In this document: positions 1 to 7,223 of the stretch, in pieces
How the letters are laid out: every line of letters starts with the position of its first letter
Numbering within the stretch: position 1 is the stretch's first letter
Assembly (NCBI GenBank): GCA_030151505.1
Contig: JASLDQ010000298.1
Coordinates: forward strand, 1 to 8,342
Reading direction: 5' to 3'
DNA length: 8,342 bases
Source of the DNA: Chromobacteriaceae bacterium
Lineage (GTDB): Bacteria > Pseudomonadota > Gammaproteobacteria > Burkholderiales > Aquaspirillaceae
Made by a program: the position numbers and the translations under genes
The notes under the pieces: generated by a model
Told to the model about the DNA's origin: nothing
The model's database searches: none
Seen by the model: the letters and a program-made list of their open reading frames with translations, nothing else

Positions 1-590
1 TCCCCGGCGAGGCCGCCGGCCGGCTGCGCCCCTACCACAGTTGGCGGCCGATCGAGCAGGCCACGATGAGCTACGGCCACGGCATCTCGGTCAGCCTGCT
101 GCAGCTGGCGCGGGCCTACACCATGTTCACCAACGACGGCACCCTGCTGCCGGTGTCCTTCACCAAGCTCGACCGGCCGATGCCGGGCAAGCGCATCGTC
201 AGCGCCGACAGCGCGCGACTGGTCAACCAGATGCTGACCCGCGTCACCGAGCCGGGCGGCACCGCCATCCGCGCCCAGGTACTCGGCTTCAACGTCGCCG
301 GCAAGACCGGCACCGCGCACAAGCTCGACGGCCGCGGCTACGCCCCCAACAAGTACATCTCGTCCTTTGTCGGCTTCGCCCCGTCGACCCGGCCGCGGCT
401 GATCGTCGCCGTGATGCTGGACGAGCCGGACACCAGCGGCGGCGGCTACTACGGCGGCGTGTCGGCCGCCCCGGTGTTCAGCAACGTGATGACTGGCAGC
501 CTGCGCATGCTCGGCGTCGAACCGGACGCACCGACCCACAACACGCTGTTCCCGGCCCATCTGGCGCCGGAAGTGAAAGAAGAGACATGA
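1..590 (+). CDS. ftsI: FtsI (PBP3) septal peptidoglycan D,D-transpeptidase, C-terminal part (5' truncated)
   Basis: The reading frame enters the window at base 3 and runs to TGA at 588-590, giving 195 visible residues. This is the C-terminal third of the class B penicillin-binding protein that cross-links septal peptidoglycan in the periplasm, working with FtsW. The visible part includes a stretch ending in SYGHGISVSLLQLARAYT, typical of the region before the KTG box in FtsI. The KTG box itself follows as KTGT at bases 303-314, the third conserved motif of the penicillin-binding fold. After it come SSFVGFAP and a VAVMLDEP strand, both usual in PBP3. The catalytic SxxK serine, the SxN motif, the N-terminal membrane anchor and the true start lie upstream of the window. 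An ATG at base 66 is internal, because homologous sequence continues in frame before it. The stop overlaps the murE start by four bases. Its position before murE is the standard dcw order and excludes other class B PBPs such as PBP2. Confidence 0.97.
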   Translation, partial: PGEAAGRLRPYHSWRPIEQATMSYGHGISVSLLQLARAYTMFTNDGTLLPVSFTKLDRPMPGKRIVSADSARLVNQMLTRVTEPGGTAIRAQVLGFNVAGKTGTAHKLDGRGYAPNKYISSFVGFAPSTRPRLIVAVMLDEPDTSGGGYYGGVSAAPVFSNVMTGSLRMLGVEPDAPTHNTLFPAHLAPEVKEET

Positions 591-2059
591 AAAGCCGCAT
601 GACGCCGCTGCCGGACTGGAACCCGGACGCACTCGAACAGCTCGGCCCCGTCGCAGGCCAGATCCAGGCCGATAGCCGTCGCGTCCGCCCCGGCGACGTT
701 TTTCTCGCCTGCCGCGGCGAGTATGCCGACGGCCGCGACTATATCGCCGACGCCATCGCGCACTGCGCGGCCGCCGTGCTGTGGGACCCGGCCGGCGGTT
801 TCGTCTGGCAGGCCGACTGGGCCGTCCCCAACCTGCCGGTGCCGCAGCTGCGCGAACGCGCCGGCATCGTCGCGGCGCAGCTGCTGGATGAACCCGGCAA
901 GGCCATGACCGTGATCGGCGTGACCGGCACCAACGGCAAGACCTCGATCACCCACTGGCTGGCCCAGGCGTGGACCCTGCTCGGCCACGAGGCCGCGCTG
1001 ATCGGCACCGTCGGCAACGGCCTGTACGGCCGGCTCGAAACCACCACCCACACCACGCCCGACCCGGTCACGGTGCAGCAGCAGCTGGCCAGCTTCCGGC
1101 AGCAGGGCGCGCAGGTGGTGGCCATGGAAGTGTCCAGCCACGGCCTCGACCAGTTCCGCATCAACGGCGTGCCCTTCGGCACCGCCGTGTTCACCAACCT
1201 GACCCGCGACCACCTCGACTACCACGGCAGCATGGCCGACTACGGCAGCGCCAAGGAAAGGCTGTTCCACTGGGAAGGGCTGCGCCACGCCGTCGTCAAC
1301 ATCGACGACGCGTTCGGGCTGGAACTCGCCGCGCGCGCCGAAGCCGGGCAGGTCATCAGCTACGGCCTCGAGGCCGGCGACGTCCACCCGCTTGAACTCA
1401 CCGCCAGCCTGACCGGCCTGCATCTGCGCGTCATCACCCCGTGGGGCGAGGGCACGATCGACAGCGGGCTGCTGGGCCGCTTCAACGCCGCCAACCTGAT
1501 GGCCTGCCTCGCCACCCTGTGCGCCAACGGCGTGCCGCTGGCGGACGCCTGCCGCGTGCTGGGCCGGATCGAACCGGCCCGCGGCCGGATGGAGAAAGTC
1601 GGCGGCGGCGACCGGCCGCTGGTGGTGGTCGATTACGCCCACACGCCGGACGCGCTGGAAAAGGGGCTGGAAACGCTGGCGGCCATCCGCCCGGCCGGCG
1701 CGCGCCTGTATTGCGTATTCGGCTGCGGCGGCGACCGCGACCGCGGCAAACGCCCGATGATGGGCGAAATCGCCGCGCGGCTGGCCGACGTGGCGGTGGT
1801 CACCAGCGACAATCCGCGCAGCGAAGAGCCCGGGCAGATCATCGCCGACATCACCGCCGGCATGGCCACGACCGGCCACATCGACGCCGACCGCCGCGCC
1901 GCCATCGGCTGGGCGGTCGCCCACGCCCGCGCCGGCGACGTGATTCTGATCGCCGGCAAGGGCCACGAGGAATACCAGGACATCCGGGGCGTAAAGCAGC
2001 CCTTCAGCGATTTCCGCGAAGCCGAAGCCGCGCTGGCCGGCTGGAAGGAGCCGGCATGA
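587..2059 (+). CDS. murE: MurE, UDP-MurNAc-L-Ala-D-Glu:meso-diaminopimelate ligase
   Basis: A cytoplasmic Mur ligase of 490 residues that adds the third amino acid to the peptidoglycan stem peptide using ATP. The N-terminal domain shows the family's DSRRVRPGDVF segment. The ATP-binding P-loop GTNGKT is at residues 114-119, and TTTHTTPDP, the substrate-binding stretch, is at 152-160. The lysine in YGSAKERLF, K223, matches the carbamylated lysine known in MurE. The C-terminal domain has VVDYAHTPDALEK, a glycine-rich FGCGGDRDRGKRP loop, DNPR at 408-411 and KGHEEYQ at 458-464. The DNPR motif is established as the signature of meso-diaminopimelate-specific rather than lysine-specific MurE, which fits a Gram-negative wall. 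The length is close to the E. coli enzyme (about 495). The start is ATG 587, overlapping the ftsI stop as ATGA and preceded by the purine-rich AGAAGAG. An in-frame ATG at 599 is a less likely alternative. The end overlaps murF by four bases. Confidence 0.98.
   Translation: MKSRMTPLPDWNPDALEQLGPVAGQIQADSRRVRPGDVFLACRGEYADGRDYIADAIAHCAAAVLWDPAGGFVWQADWAVPNLPVPQLRERAGIVAAQLLDEPGKAMTVIGVTGTNGKTSITHWLAQAWTLLGHEAALIGTVGNGLYGRLETTTHTTPDPVTVQQQLASFRQQGAQVVAMEVSSHGLDQFRINGVPFGTAVFTNLTRDHLDYHGSMADYGSAKERLFHWEGLRHAVVNIDDAFGLELAARAEAGQVISYGLEAGDVHPLELTASLTGLHLRVITPWGEGTIDSGLLGRFNAANLMACLATLCANGVPLADACRVLGRIEPARGRMEKVGGGDRPLVVVDYAHTPDALEKGLETLAAIRPAGARLYCVFGCGGDRDRGKRPMMGEIAARLADVAVVTSDNPRSEEPGQIIADITAGMATTGHIDADRRAAIGWAVAHARAGDVILIAGKGHEEYQDIRGVKQPFSDFREAEAALAGWKEPA
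2045..2050 (+). promoter_or_regulatory. Ribosome binding site of murF
   Basis: AAGGAG lies five bases before ATG 2056, inside the last codons of murE. It fixes the murF start at 2056 rather than the in-frame ATG at 2062. Confidence 0.8.
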
Positions 2060-3411
2060 GCATGCTGACCCTGTCCGCCGCCGCCCGCGCACTGTTCGGC
2101 ATCCACACCGGCCCGGACGCCGAATTCGGCCGCGTCGTCACCGATAGCCGCGCGGTCCGGCCCGGCGACCTGTTCGTCGCGCTCAAGGGCGAGCACTTCG
2201 ACGCGCACGACTTCGTCGCCCACGTGCTGAGCCGGGGCGCTGCCGGCGCGCTGGTGCGCTGCGATTTCGACCTGCCCGGCGCCAGCCTCGTCAAGGTGGC
2301 CGACACCCGCATCGCGCTGGGCCAGCTCGGCGCCGCGTGGCGCGCCCGCTTTACCCTGCCGCTGGCCGGCATCACCGGTTCCAACGGCAAGACCACGGTC
2401 AAGGAGATGCTGCGCGCGATCCTGACCGAGCAATGGGATGGCGACGCCGTGCTCGCCACCGAGGGCAACCTCAACAACGACATCGGCATGCCGCTGACGC
2501 TGCTGCGCCTGAACCCGGCCCATCGCGCCGCCGTGATCGAGATGGGGATGAACCACCACGGTGAGCTGACCTATCTGTCCGGTCTGGCCCGGCCGACCGT
2601 GGCGCTGGTCAACAACGCCCAGCGCGCCCACGTCGGCCATTTCGGCAGCGTGGCCGACGTGGCCCGCGCCAAGGCGGAAATCTTCGCCGGCCTCGCCGAC
2701 GACGGCGTCGCCGTCATCAACGCCGACGACCCCAACGCCGCGTTGTTCCGTGCCGCGGCCGGCGCACGCCGGGTGGTGAGCTTCGGCCTGCAGCACGGCG
2801 ACGTGCGCGCCGCGTCGGTGCGGCTCGACGCCGGCGAAAGCCGCCTCCGCATCGCGACACCGGCCGGCGAGTTCGACACAGTGCTGGCGGTGCCGGGCGA
2901 GCACATGGTGCGCAATGCGCTGGCCGCCACCGCCGTCGCGCTGCAGATGGATGTTCCGCCGGCGGCCATCGCCCGCGGCTTGGCCGCCTTTGGCGGGGTG
3001 AAGGGCCGGCTGGCGCGCAAGACCGCCGCCAACGGCGCGGCGGTGATCGACGACAGCTACAACGCCAACCCGGACTCGGTGCGCGCCGCCATCGACGTGC
3101 TGGCGGCCCAGCCGGGCGAGAAATGGCTGGTATTCGGCGACATCGGCGAGCTGGGCGAGGCCGCGCCGGCGCTGCACCGCGAAATCGGCGAGTTCGCCCG
3201 CGCCAGCGGTATCGACCGCCTGCTGACACTGGGGGAGAATGCCGCCCTCGCCGCCGCCGCGTTCGGCCCCGGCGCGACCGCCTGCGCCGGTTTCGACGCG
3301 CTGGCCGCCGCGCTGGCCGGGGTGCCGGCAGACGCCACGGTGCTGGTGAAAGGCTCGCGCTTCATGAAAATGGAACGGGCGGTGGATGTACTGACCCGTC
3401 AGGAAACCTAG
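2056..3411 (+). CDS. murF: MurF, UDP-MurNAc-tripeptide:D-Ala-D-Ala ligase
   Basis: A cytoplasmic ATP-dependent ligase of 451 residues that adds the D-Ala-D-Ala dipeptide to complete the UDP-MurNAc-pentapeptide, the substrate of MraY. The N-terminal domain carries TDSRAVRPGDLFVALKGEHFDAHDF, shortened here to its hallmark DSRAVRPGDLF, as in MurE and MurF. The P-loop GSNGKTT is at residues 108-114. NLNNDIG (138-144) and EMGMNHHGE (162-170) are typical of MurF and separate it from the other Mur ligases. K206 in ARAKAEIF corresponds to the lysine reported as carbamylated in this family. The C-terminal domain begins near DDSYNANPDS (332-341), and KGSR near the end is also usual. The length equals that of the E. 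coli enzyme to within a residue. It starts in an ATGA overlap with murE and ends at TAG 3409-3411, before an 88-base gap. Confidence 0.98.
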   Translation: MSMLTLSAAARALFGIHTGPDAEFGRVVTDSRAVRPGDLFVALKGEHFDAHDFVAHVLSRGAAGALVRCDFDLPGASLVKVADTRIALGQLGAAWRARFTLPLAGITGSNGKTTVKEMLRAILTEQWDGDAVLATEGNLNNDIGMPLTLLRLNPAHRAAVIEMGMNHHGELTYLSGLARPTVALVNNAQRAHVGHFGSVADVARAKAEIFAGLADDGVAVINADDPNAALFRAAAGARRVVSFGLQHGDVRAASVRLDAGESRLRIATPAGEFDTVLAVPGEHMVRNALAATAVALQMDVPPAAIARGLAAFGGVKGRLARKTAANGAAVIDDSYNANPDSVRAAIDVLAAQPGEKWLVFGDIGELGEAAPALHREIGEFARASGIDRLLTLGENAALAAAAFGPGATACAGFDALAAALAGVPADATVLVKGSRFMKMERAVDVLTRQET

Positions 3412-3420
3412 GCACGATAC

Positions 3421-3445
3421 GGGAACGGTTCCGGTGGAACCGCCC
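3421..3445 (+). repeat. Inverted repeat / hairpin 1 in the mraY leader
   Basis: CGGTTCC (3426-3432) and GGAACCG (3436-3442) form a perfect 7-bp stem around a GGT loop. The stem can be extended by GGG (3421-3423) pairing with CCC (3443-3445) across a two-base AA bulge. An alternative fold pairs GGAAC (3422-3426) with GTTCC (3428-3432), as an 11-base odd palindrome. The two folds are mutually exclusive. As DNA, the GGAAC/GTTCC repeats could also be a protein binding site. Confidence 0.5.
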
Positions 3446-3453
3446 GGCAACAA

Positions 3454-3473
3454 CTGCCGGCCATGACCGGCAG
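3454..3473 (+). repeat. Inverted repeat / hairpin 2 in the mraY leader
   Basis: CTGCCGG (3454-3460) and CCGGCAG (3467-3473) are perfectly complementary and enclose a six-base loop, CCATGA. The sequence after the stem is G followed by an A-run, not a T-run. It lies 26 bases before the mraY start codon and just upstream of its ribosome binding site. Confidence 0.5.
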
Positions 3474-3489
3474 GCAAAAACATCATTCA

Positions 3490-3494
3490 GGGAG
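3490..3494 (+). promoter_or_regulatory. Ribosome binding site of mraY
   Basis: GGGAG lies five bases before the TTG at 3500. Together with the match of the encoded N-terminus to MraY, it supports the non-ATG start. Confidence 0.65.
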
Positions 3495-3499
3495 CTGTT

Positions 3500-4585
3500 T
3501 TGTTACTTTGGCTTGCAGACTGGCTCGGACAATACGTCCGGGCCTTCAACGTCCTCAACTACATCACGCTGCGCGCGGTGCTGGCGTGCCTGACCGCGCT
3601 CGCCATCGGCCTGCAGCTCGGCCCGTGGGTGATCCGCCGCCTGACCGAACTCAAGGTCGGCCAGGCCGTGCGCACCGACGGACCGCAGACCCATCTGGTC
3701 AAGGCCGGCACCCCCACCATGGGCGGCGTGCTGATCCTGCTGTCGATCGGCATCACCACGCTGCTGTGGGCCGACCTGTCCAACGTCTACGTGTGGCTGC
3801 TGCTGGTCGTGACCCTTGGCACCGGGGTGATCGGCTTCGTCGATGACTACCGCAAGGTGGTGTACAAGAACCCCAAAGGCCTGTCGGCCCGCGCCAAGAT
3901 GTTCTGGCAATCGCTGATCGCCATCGGCGCCGGCGTGCTGCTGACCGGCACGGCCGCGCTGCCGGCCAGCACCGAATTCATCGTGCCCTTCTTCAAGCAC
4001 ATCGTGTATCCCTTCGGCGCGATCGGCTTCTGCGCGCTGACCTATTTCGTCATCGTCGGCACCTCCAACGCGGTCAACCTGACCGACGGGCTGGACGGAC
4101 TGGCCGCCATGCCGGTCGTGATGGTGGCTGCCGCCTTGGCGGTGTTCGCCTACGTCGCCGGCCACTCCGGCTTTTCGCATTATCTGGCCCTGCCGCATAT
4201 CCCCGGCGCGCACGAAGTCGTGGTGTTCTGCGCCGCCATTTGCGGCGCCTGCCTCGCCTTTTTGTGGTTCAACGCCTATCCGGCCCAGGTCTTCATGGGC
4301 GATGTCGGCGCGCTGGCGCTGGGCGCCGCGCTCGGCACGGTGGCGGTGATCGTGCGGCAGGAGATCGTGCTGGCGGTGATGGGCGGCCTGTTCGTGGCCG
4401 AAGCGCTGTCGGTGATGATCCAGGTCGCCTCGTTCAAGCTGACCGGCAAGCGCGTGTTCCGCATGGCGCCGCTGCACCACCATTACGAACTCAAGGGCTG
4501 GAAGGAGACGCAGGTCGTCGTGCGCTTCTGGATCATCACCATGATGCTGGTGCTGGCCGGCCTCTCCACCCTCAAGCTGAGATAA
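3500..4585 (+). CDS. mraY: MraY, phospho-MurNAc-pentapeptide transferase (TTG start)
   Basis: An integral inner-membrane enzyme of 361 residues, with about ten predicted transmembrane helices. It transfers phospho-MurNAc-pentapeptide from UDP to undecaprenyl phosphate, making lipid I. The catalytic pair D115-D116 sits in FVDDYRKV, matching E. coli numbering. [10 protein letters not shown] is at 193-202, the magnesium-binding aspartate is D268 in [13 protein letters not shown], and the triple histidine is at 326-328 in [11 protein letters not shown]. The start is TTG 3500. It gives [10 protein letters not shown], which aligns with the first residues of other MraY proteins, has a ribosome binding site five bases upstream, and yields the usual family length (about 360). 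No ATG or GTG near it would give a full N-terminus. The protein lacks the longer periplasmic segment I recall in Burkholderiales MraY (about 389 residues). murD follows after four bases. Confidence 0.97.
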   Translation: MLLWLADWLGQYVRAFNVLNYITLRAVLACLTALAIGLQLGPWVIRRLTELKVGQAVRTDGPQTHLVKAGTPTMGGVLILLSIGITTLLWADLSNVYVWLLLVVTLGTGVIGFVDDYRKVVYKNPKGLSARAKMFWQSLIAIGAGVLLTGTAALPASTEFIVPFFKHIVYPFGAIGFCALTYFVIVGTSNAVNLTDGLDGLAAMPVVMVAAALAVFAYVAGHSGFSHYLALPHIPGAHEVVVFCAAICGACLAFLWFNAYPAQVFMGDVGALALGAALGTVAVIVRQEIVLAVMGGLFVAEALSVMIQVASFKLTGKRVFRMAPLHHHYELKGWKETQVVVRFWIITMMLVLAGLSTLKLR

Positions 4586-4589
4586 GACC

Positions 4590-5969
4590 ATGGCCGCCGC
4601 TCTGCAACTTCAAGGCAAGCCGGTCTGCGTGATCGGCCTCGGTGAAACCGGCCTCGCCACCGCGCGCTGGCTGGCGGCGCAGGGCGCCGTCGTGCGCGTG
4701 GCCGACACCCGCGCCACGCCGCCGCACGCCGCCGACCTCGCCCGCGACGTCCCCGCCGCCGAACTGGTGTGCGGCCCGCTGACCGCCGCCATCTTTGCCG
4801 GCTGCGCGATGCTGGTGGTGAGCCCCGGCGTGCCGGTGGCCACCCCGGCCATCGCCGCCTTTGCCGCCGCGGGCGGCGAGGTGGTCGGCGATGTCGAACT
4901 GTTCGCCCGCGCCGTGCGCGCGCTGCCGGCCCGGGTCATCGCCATCACCGGCTCCAACGGCAAAACCACCGTCACCTCGCTGGTCGGCCATCTGTGCGAA
5001 GCCGCCGGCCTCAAGACCCTCGTGGCCGGCAACATCGGCCTGCCGGTGCTGGAAGCGCTCGCGCAAGCCGAGCGCGACTGCCCGGACGTGTTCGTGCTGG
5101 AGCTCTCCAGCTTCCAGCTCGAGACCACCCAGAGCCTCGACGCGGTCGCCGCCACCTGCCTCAACATTTCCGAGGACCACCTCGACCGCTACCGCGACCT
5201 CCTGGCCTACGCCGACAGCAAGACCGCCGTGTTCAACGGCGGCGGCGTGCAGGTGCTCAACCGCGACGACCTGTTCTGCCGCGCCATGACCCGGCCGGGC
5301 CGCACGGTCGCGTGGTTCTCGCTGGCCGATCCGGCAGCGGACTACCACCTCGTCGAACGCGACGGCCGCCACTGGCTCGCCGTCCACGGCGAAGCCGTGC
5401 TCGATTTCGCCGACATGCAGCTCGCCGGGCTGCACAACGCCGCCAACGCGCTGGCCGCGCTGGCCCTGTGCGAAGCCGCCGGCCTGCCGCGCGCGGCCAT
5501 CCTCGCCGGGCTCAGGACCTTCAAGGGCCTCGCCCACCGGGTCGAGCACGTGCTGACCCTGAACGGGGTGGATTTCTACGACGACAGCAAGGGCACCAAC
5601 GTCGGCGCGACCGAGGCCGCGCTCAAGGGCATGACCCGCCCGGTGGTGCTGATCGCCGGCGGCGACGGCAAGGGCCAGGATTTCGGCCCGCTCAAGCCGG
5701 CGCTGGCCCGCATCGGCCGCGCAGTGTTTCTGGTCGGCCGCGACGCGCCGCTCGTGCGCGCCGCGCTGACCGGGCTCGACCTCCCGCTGGTCGACTGCGC
5801 CACCGTCGAGGAAGCCACCGCCCTAGCCTACGCCGCCGCCCGGCCGGGCGACGTGGTGCTGCTGTCGCCCGCCTGCTCCAGCCTCGACATGTTCAAGAGC
5901 TACGCCCATCGCGCCGAAGTGTTCATCGCCGCAGCGCGCGCGCTGGCCGCCGGCAAGGACCCGCTGTGA
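4590..5969 (+). CDS. murD: MurD, UDP-MurNAc-L-alanine:D-glutamate ligase
   Basis: A cytoplasmic Mur ligase of 459 residues that adds D-glutamate to UDP-MurNAc-L-Ala, the second stem-peptide step. The N-terminal Rossmann-like UDP-binding domain opens with [17 protein letters not shown]. The ATP P-loop GSNGKTT is at 121-127, followed by [21 protein letters not shown] and [11 protein letters not shown]211 in YADSKTAVF is the position of the carbamylated lysine. The C-terminal domain shows [26 protein letters not shown] and [13 protein letters not shown] (from S426), all specific to MurD. It is slightly longer than E. coli MurD (438), with the extra length spread rather than in one obvious insertion. 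ATG 4590 has only a weak GAGA upstream, so initiation probably relies on coupling to mraY, which ends four bases earlier. The stop TGA shares its A with the ftsW start. Confidence 0.98.
   Translation: MAAALQLQGKPVCVIGLGETGLATARWLAAQGAVVRVADTRATPPHAADLARDVPAAELVCGPLTAAIFAGCAMLVVSPGVPVATPAIAAFAAAGGEVVGDVELFARAVRALPARVIAITGSNGKTTVTSLVGHLCEAAGLKTLVAGNIGLPVLEALAQAERDCPDVFVLELSSFQLETTQSLDAVAATCLNISEDHLDRYRDLLAYADSKTAVFNGGGVQVLNRDDLFCRAMTRPGRTVAWFSLADPAADYHLVERDGRHWLAVHGEAVLDFADMQLAGLHNAANALAALALCEAAGLPRAAILAGLRTFKGLAHRVEHVLTLNGVDFYDDSKGTNVGATEAALKGMTRPVVLIAGGDGKGQDFGPLKPALARIGRAVFLVGRDAPLVRAALTGLDLPLVDCATVEEATALAYAAARPGDVVLLSPACSSLDMFKSYAHRAEVFIAAARALAAGKDPL
5955..5959 (+). promoter_or_regulatory. 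Ribosome binding site of ftsW
   Basis: AAGGA within the last codons of murD, nine bases before ATG 5969. It supports the start that overlaps the murD stop as TGATG. Confidence 0.65.
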
Positions 5970-7126
5970 TGCTGAAATTCGCCAGCACCGACACGCCGCG
6001 CTACGCCACCTACGACGAAGCCCTGTCGTGGGTGATCGCCGCGCTGCTGACCATCGGCCTGGTGATGGTGTACTCGGCCTCGATCGCCTATGCCGAAGCC
6101 GACCGTGACACCCACAACCGCTACTTCTACCTGATCCGCCACGGCATGGCGCTGGTGGTGGCGCTGGCGGCGGGCTTTGTCGCCATCAAGGTGCCGACCC
6201 GGGTCTGGCAGGCCTGGGCGCCGCGGCTTTTCATGCTGGCGCTGTTCCTGCTGTTCCTGGTGCTGGTGCCGGGCATCGGCAAGGTGGTCAACGGCTCGCG
6301 CCGCTGGATTTCGCTCGGCTTCATGAACCTGCAGCCGTCCGAGATGATGAAGCTGGCCGTGGTGATCTACGCCGCCGACTTCACCACCCGCAAGGCCGAC
6401 TACATGCACGACATCATCCGGGGCTTCCTGCCGATGGCGGGTGCGATCACGGTGACGGGCTTCCTGCTGCTGATGGAGCCGGACTTCGGCGCGCTGACGG
6501 TGGTGGCGGTGATCGCCATGGGCACCTTGTTCCTCGGCGGCATCAACGGCCGCATCTTCGTCTCGCTGGTCGGGGTCGGCGGCTTCGGCGCGGCCGCGCT
6601 GGTGATGAGTTCGCCCTACCGGATGCAGCGGGTGGTCGGCTTCATGGACCCGTGGCAAGACCCCTACGGCAAGGGCTACCAGCTGTCGCACTCGCTAATC
6701 GCGTTCGGTCGCGGCGAGTGGTTCGGCGTGGGGCTGGGGCAGAGCGTGGAAAAACTCTTCTACCTGCCCGAAGCCCATACCGACTTCCTGATGGCGGTCA
6801 TCGCCGAGGAGTTCGGCTTCATGGGCATCGGCGTGGTGATCGGCCTGTTCACCTGGCTGGTGATCCGGGCCTTCCGCATCGGCAACGAGGCCAAAAAACT
6901 GGAACGCTTCTTCCAGGCGCTGGTGGCGCAGGCCATCGGCATCTGGCTGGGCTGGCAGTCCTTCATCAATATCGGCGTGAACATGGGCCTGCTGCCGACC
7001 AAGGGGCTGACCCTGCCGTTGCTGTCCTACGGCGGCAGCGCGATTCTGGCCAACTGCATCGCGCTGGGGATCCTGCTGCGGATCGACTGGGAGAACCGGC
7101 AGCTGCAGCGGGGCTACAAGGTATGA
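5969..7126 (+). CDS. ftsW: FtsW, SEDS-family septal peptidoglycan polymerase
   Basis: A polytopic inner-membrane protein of 385 residues that polymerises lipid II into septal glycan strands, in complex with FtsI. Hydrophobic segments begin at about residue 18 ([19 protein letters not shown]) and continue at roughly 51-74, 82-103, 123-139, 151-210, 272-305 and 312-380. SEDS motifs include [18 protein letters not shown], then [20 protein letters not shown], and LPEAHTDF with D272 as the likely equivalent of the essential periplasmic aspartate of FtsW/Rod[16 protein letters not shown] is at 343-357. The cytoplasmic N-terminus is short, about 17-20 residues against roughly 45 in E. coli FtsW (414 residues). 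Sequence alone does not fully separate FtsW from RodA, but the position between murD and murG is the FtsW location. The start ATG overlaps the murD stop by one base, and the stop TGA overlaps a possible small ORF. Confidence 0.97.
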   Translation: MLKFASTDTPRYATYDEALSWVIAALLTIGLVMVYSASIAYAEADRDTHNRYFYLIRHGMALVVALAAGFVAIKVPTRVWQAWAPRLFMLALFLLFLVLVPGIGKVVNGSRRWISLGFMNLQPSEMMKLAVVIYAADFTTRKADYMHDIIRGFLPMAGAITVTGFLLLMEPDFGALTVVAVIAMGTLFLGGINGRIFVSLVGVGGFGAAALVMSSPYRMQRVVGFMDPWQDPYGKGYQLSHSLIAFGRGEWFGVGLGQSVEKLFYLPEAHTDFLMAVIAEEFGFMGIGVVIGLFTWLVIRAFRIGNEAKKLERFFQALVAQAIGIWLGWQSFINIGVNMGLLPTKGLTLPLLSYGGSAILANCIALGILLRIDWENRQLQRGYKV

Positions 7127-7221
7127 CCGGACGGGCGCGCAACGCGGCGCACCCGCGCCGGCTGGACAAACGGAAAGCAAGGAGCGTGTCGCGGCACGGT
7201 GCCGCGACACGCTCTCACTGA
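7123..7221 (+). CDS. Possible 32-codon ORF bridging ftsW and murG (doubtful)
   Basis: ATG 7123 overlaps the ftsW stop in the same ATGA arrangement used at the ftsI-murE and murE-murF junctions. The frame stays open for 32 codons and stops at TGA 7219-7221, two bases before the murG ATG. The predicted peptide is very basic, with 10 Lys/Arg and 3 His in 32 residues and one acidic residue. It shows no hydrophobic segment or motif I recognise. A GGGG tract at 7110-7113 is nine bases upstream. Its second half is encoded by the 33-base palindrome, so the amino-acid sequence may carry no meaning. If translated, its likeliest role is to carry ribosomes from ftsW to murG. It could equally be chance in a high-GC gap. 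Confidence 0.25.
   Translation: MTGRARNAAHPRRLDKRKARSVSRHGAATRSH
7179..7184 (+). promoter_or_regulatory. Displaced Shine-Dalgarno-like sequence upstream of murG
   Basis: AAGGAG at 7179-7184 is the only good Shine-Dalgarno match before murG. It lies 39 bases from the ATG at 7224, too far for normal use unless the palindrome between them folds. No purine-rich site is present in the 9 bases between the palindrome and the ATG. Confidence 0.45.
7182..7214. repeat. Perfect 33-base palindrome (16-bp arms) between ftsW and murG
   Basis: Arms gagcgtgtcgcggcac (7182-7197) and gtgccgcgacacgctc (7199-7214) are exact reverse complements with a single central G at 7198. As RNA this makes a very GC-rich hairpin of about 15 bp with a CGG loop, and G7181 and U7215 can add a wobble pair. 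It is followed by TCACTGAAC, not by a T-run, so it is not a standard factor-independent terminator. It ends nine bases before the murG start codon. Possible identities are an attenuator or processing site, a structured spacer in the murG leader, a protein binding site, or one copy of a dispersed palindromic repeat. Confidence 0.9.
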
Positions 7222-7223
7222 AC

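Larger units (their letters stand above)
3412..3499 (+). promoter_or_regulatory. murF-mraY intergenic leader with two hairpins
   Basis: This 88-base non-coding stretch interrupts an otherwise nearly gapless operon. It holds two possible stem-loops in tandem, listed separately, followed by an A-rich stretch and the mraY ribosome binding site. No poly-T tract follows either hairpin on the + strand, so a factor-independent terminator is not supported. I see no convincing -35/-10 pair. It may act as an RNA-level control or processing site, or simply be a spacer. Confidence 0.4.

Noticed and set aside
41..586. In-frame open extension upstream of murE inside ftsI
   Set aside because: The extension lies over ftsI and reads as arginine- and glutamine-rich out-of-frame sequence. 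MurE homology begins only after ATG 587.
449..2092. Long antisense open frame (547 codons) opposite murE
   Set aside because: It mirrors the codon pattern of murE in GC-rich DNA, its product is low-complexity (rich in A, G, V, R, H, Q) without domains, and it is fully covered by a certain gene.
3454..3480. Hairpin 2 as a factor-independent terminator
   Set aside because: The stem is only 7 bp and is followed by an A-run instead of a T-run. Read on the minus strand the T-run would precede the stem, so it fits neither direction.
1633..3486. Long antisense open frame (617 codons) opposite murE and murF
   Set aside because: A shadow of two well-identified genes with no recognisable motif. Long antisense frames are expected at this GC content.
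3463..3846. ORF starting at ATG 3463 in the mraY leader
   Set aside because: It runs out of frame through mraY, has no plausible ribosome binding site, and its start lies in the loop of hairpin 2.
3503..4591. Antisense open frame covering almost all of mraY
   Set aside because: It tracks mraY nearly end to end, is rich in Q, H, D and G without a fold signature, and has no independent ribosome binding site or promoter support.
4769..5968. In-frame open extension upstream of ftsW inside murD
   Set aside because: It is an arginine- and proline-rich shadow of murD. FtsW homology begins at 5969, with its own ribosome binding site.
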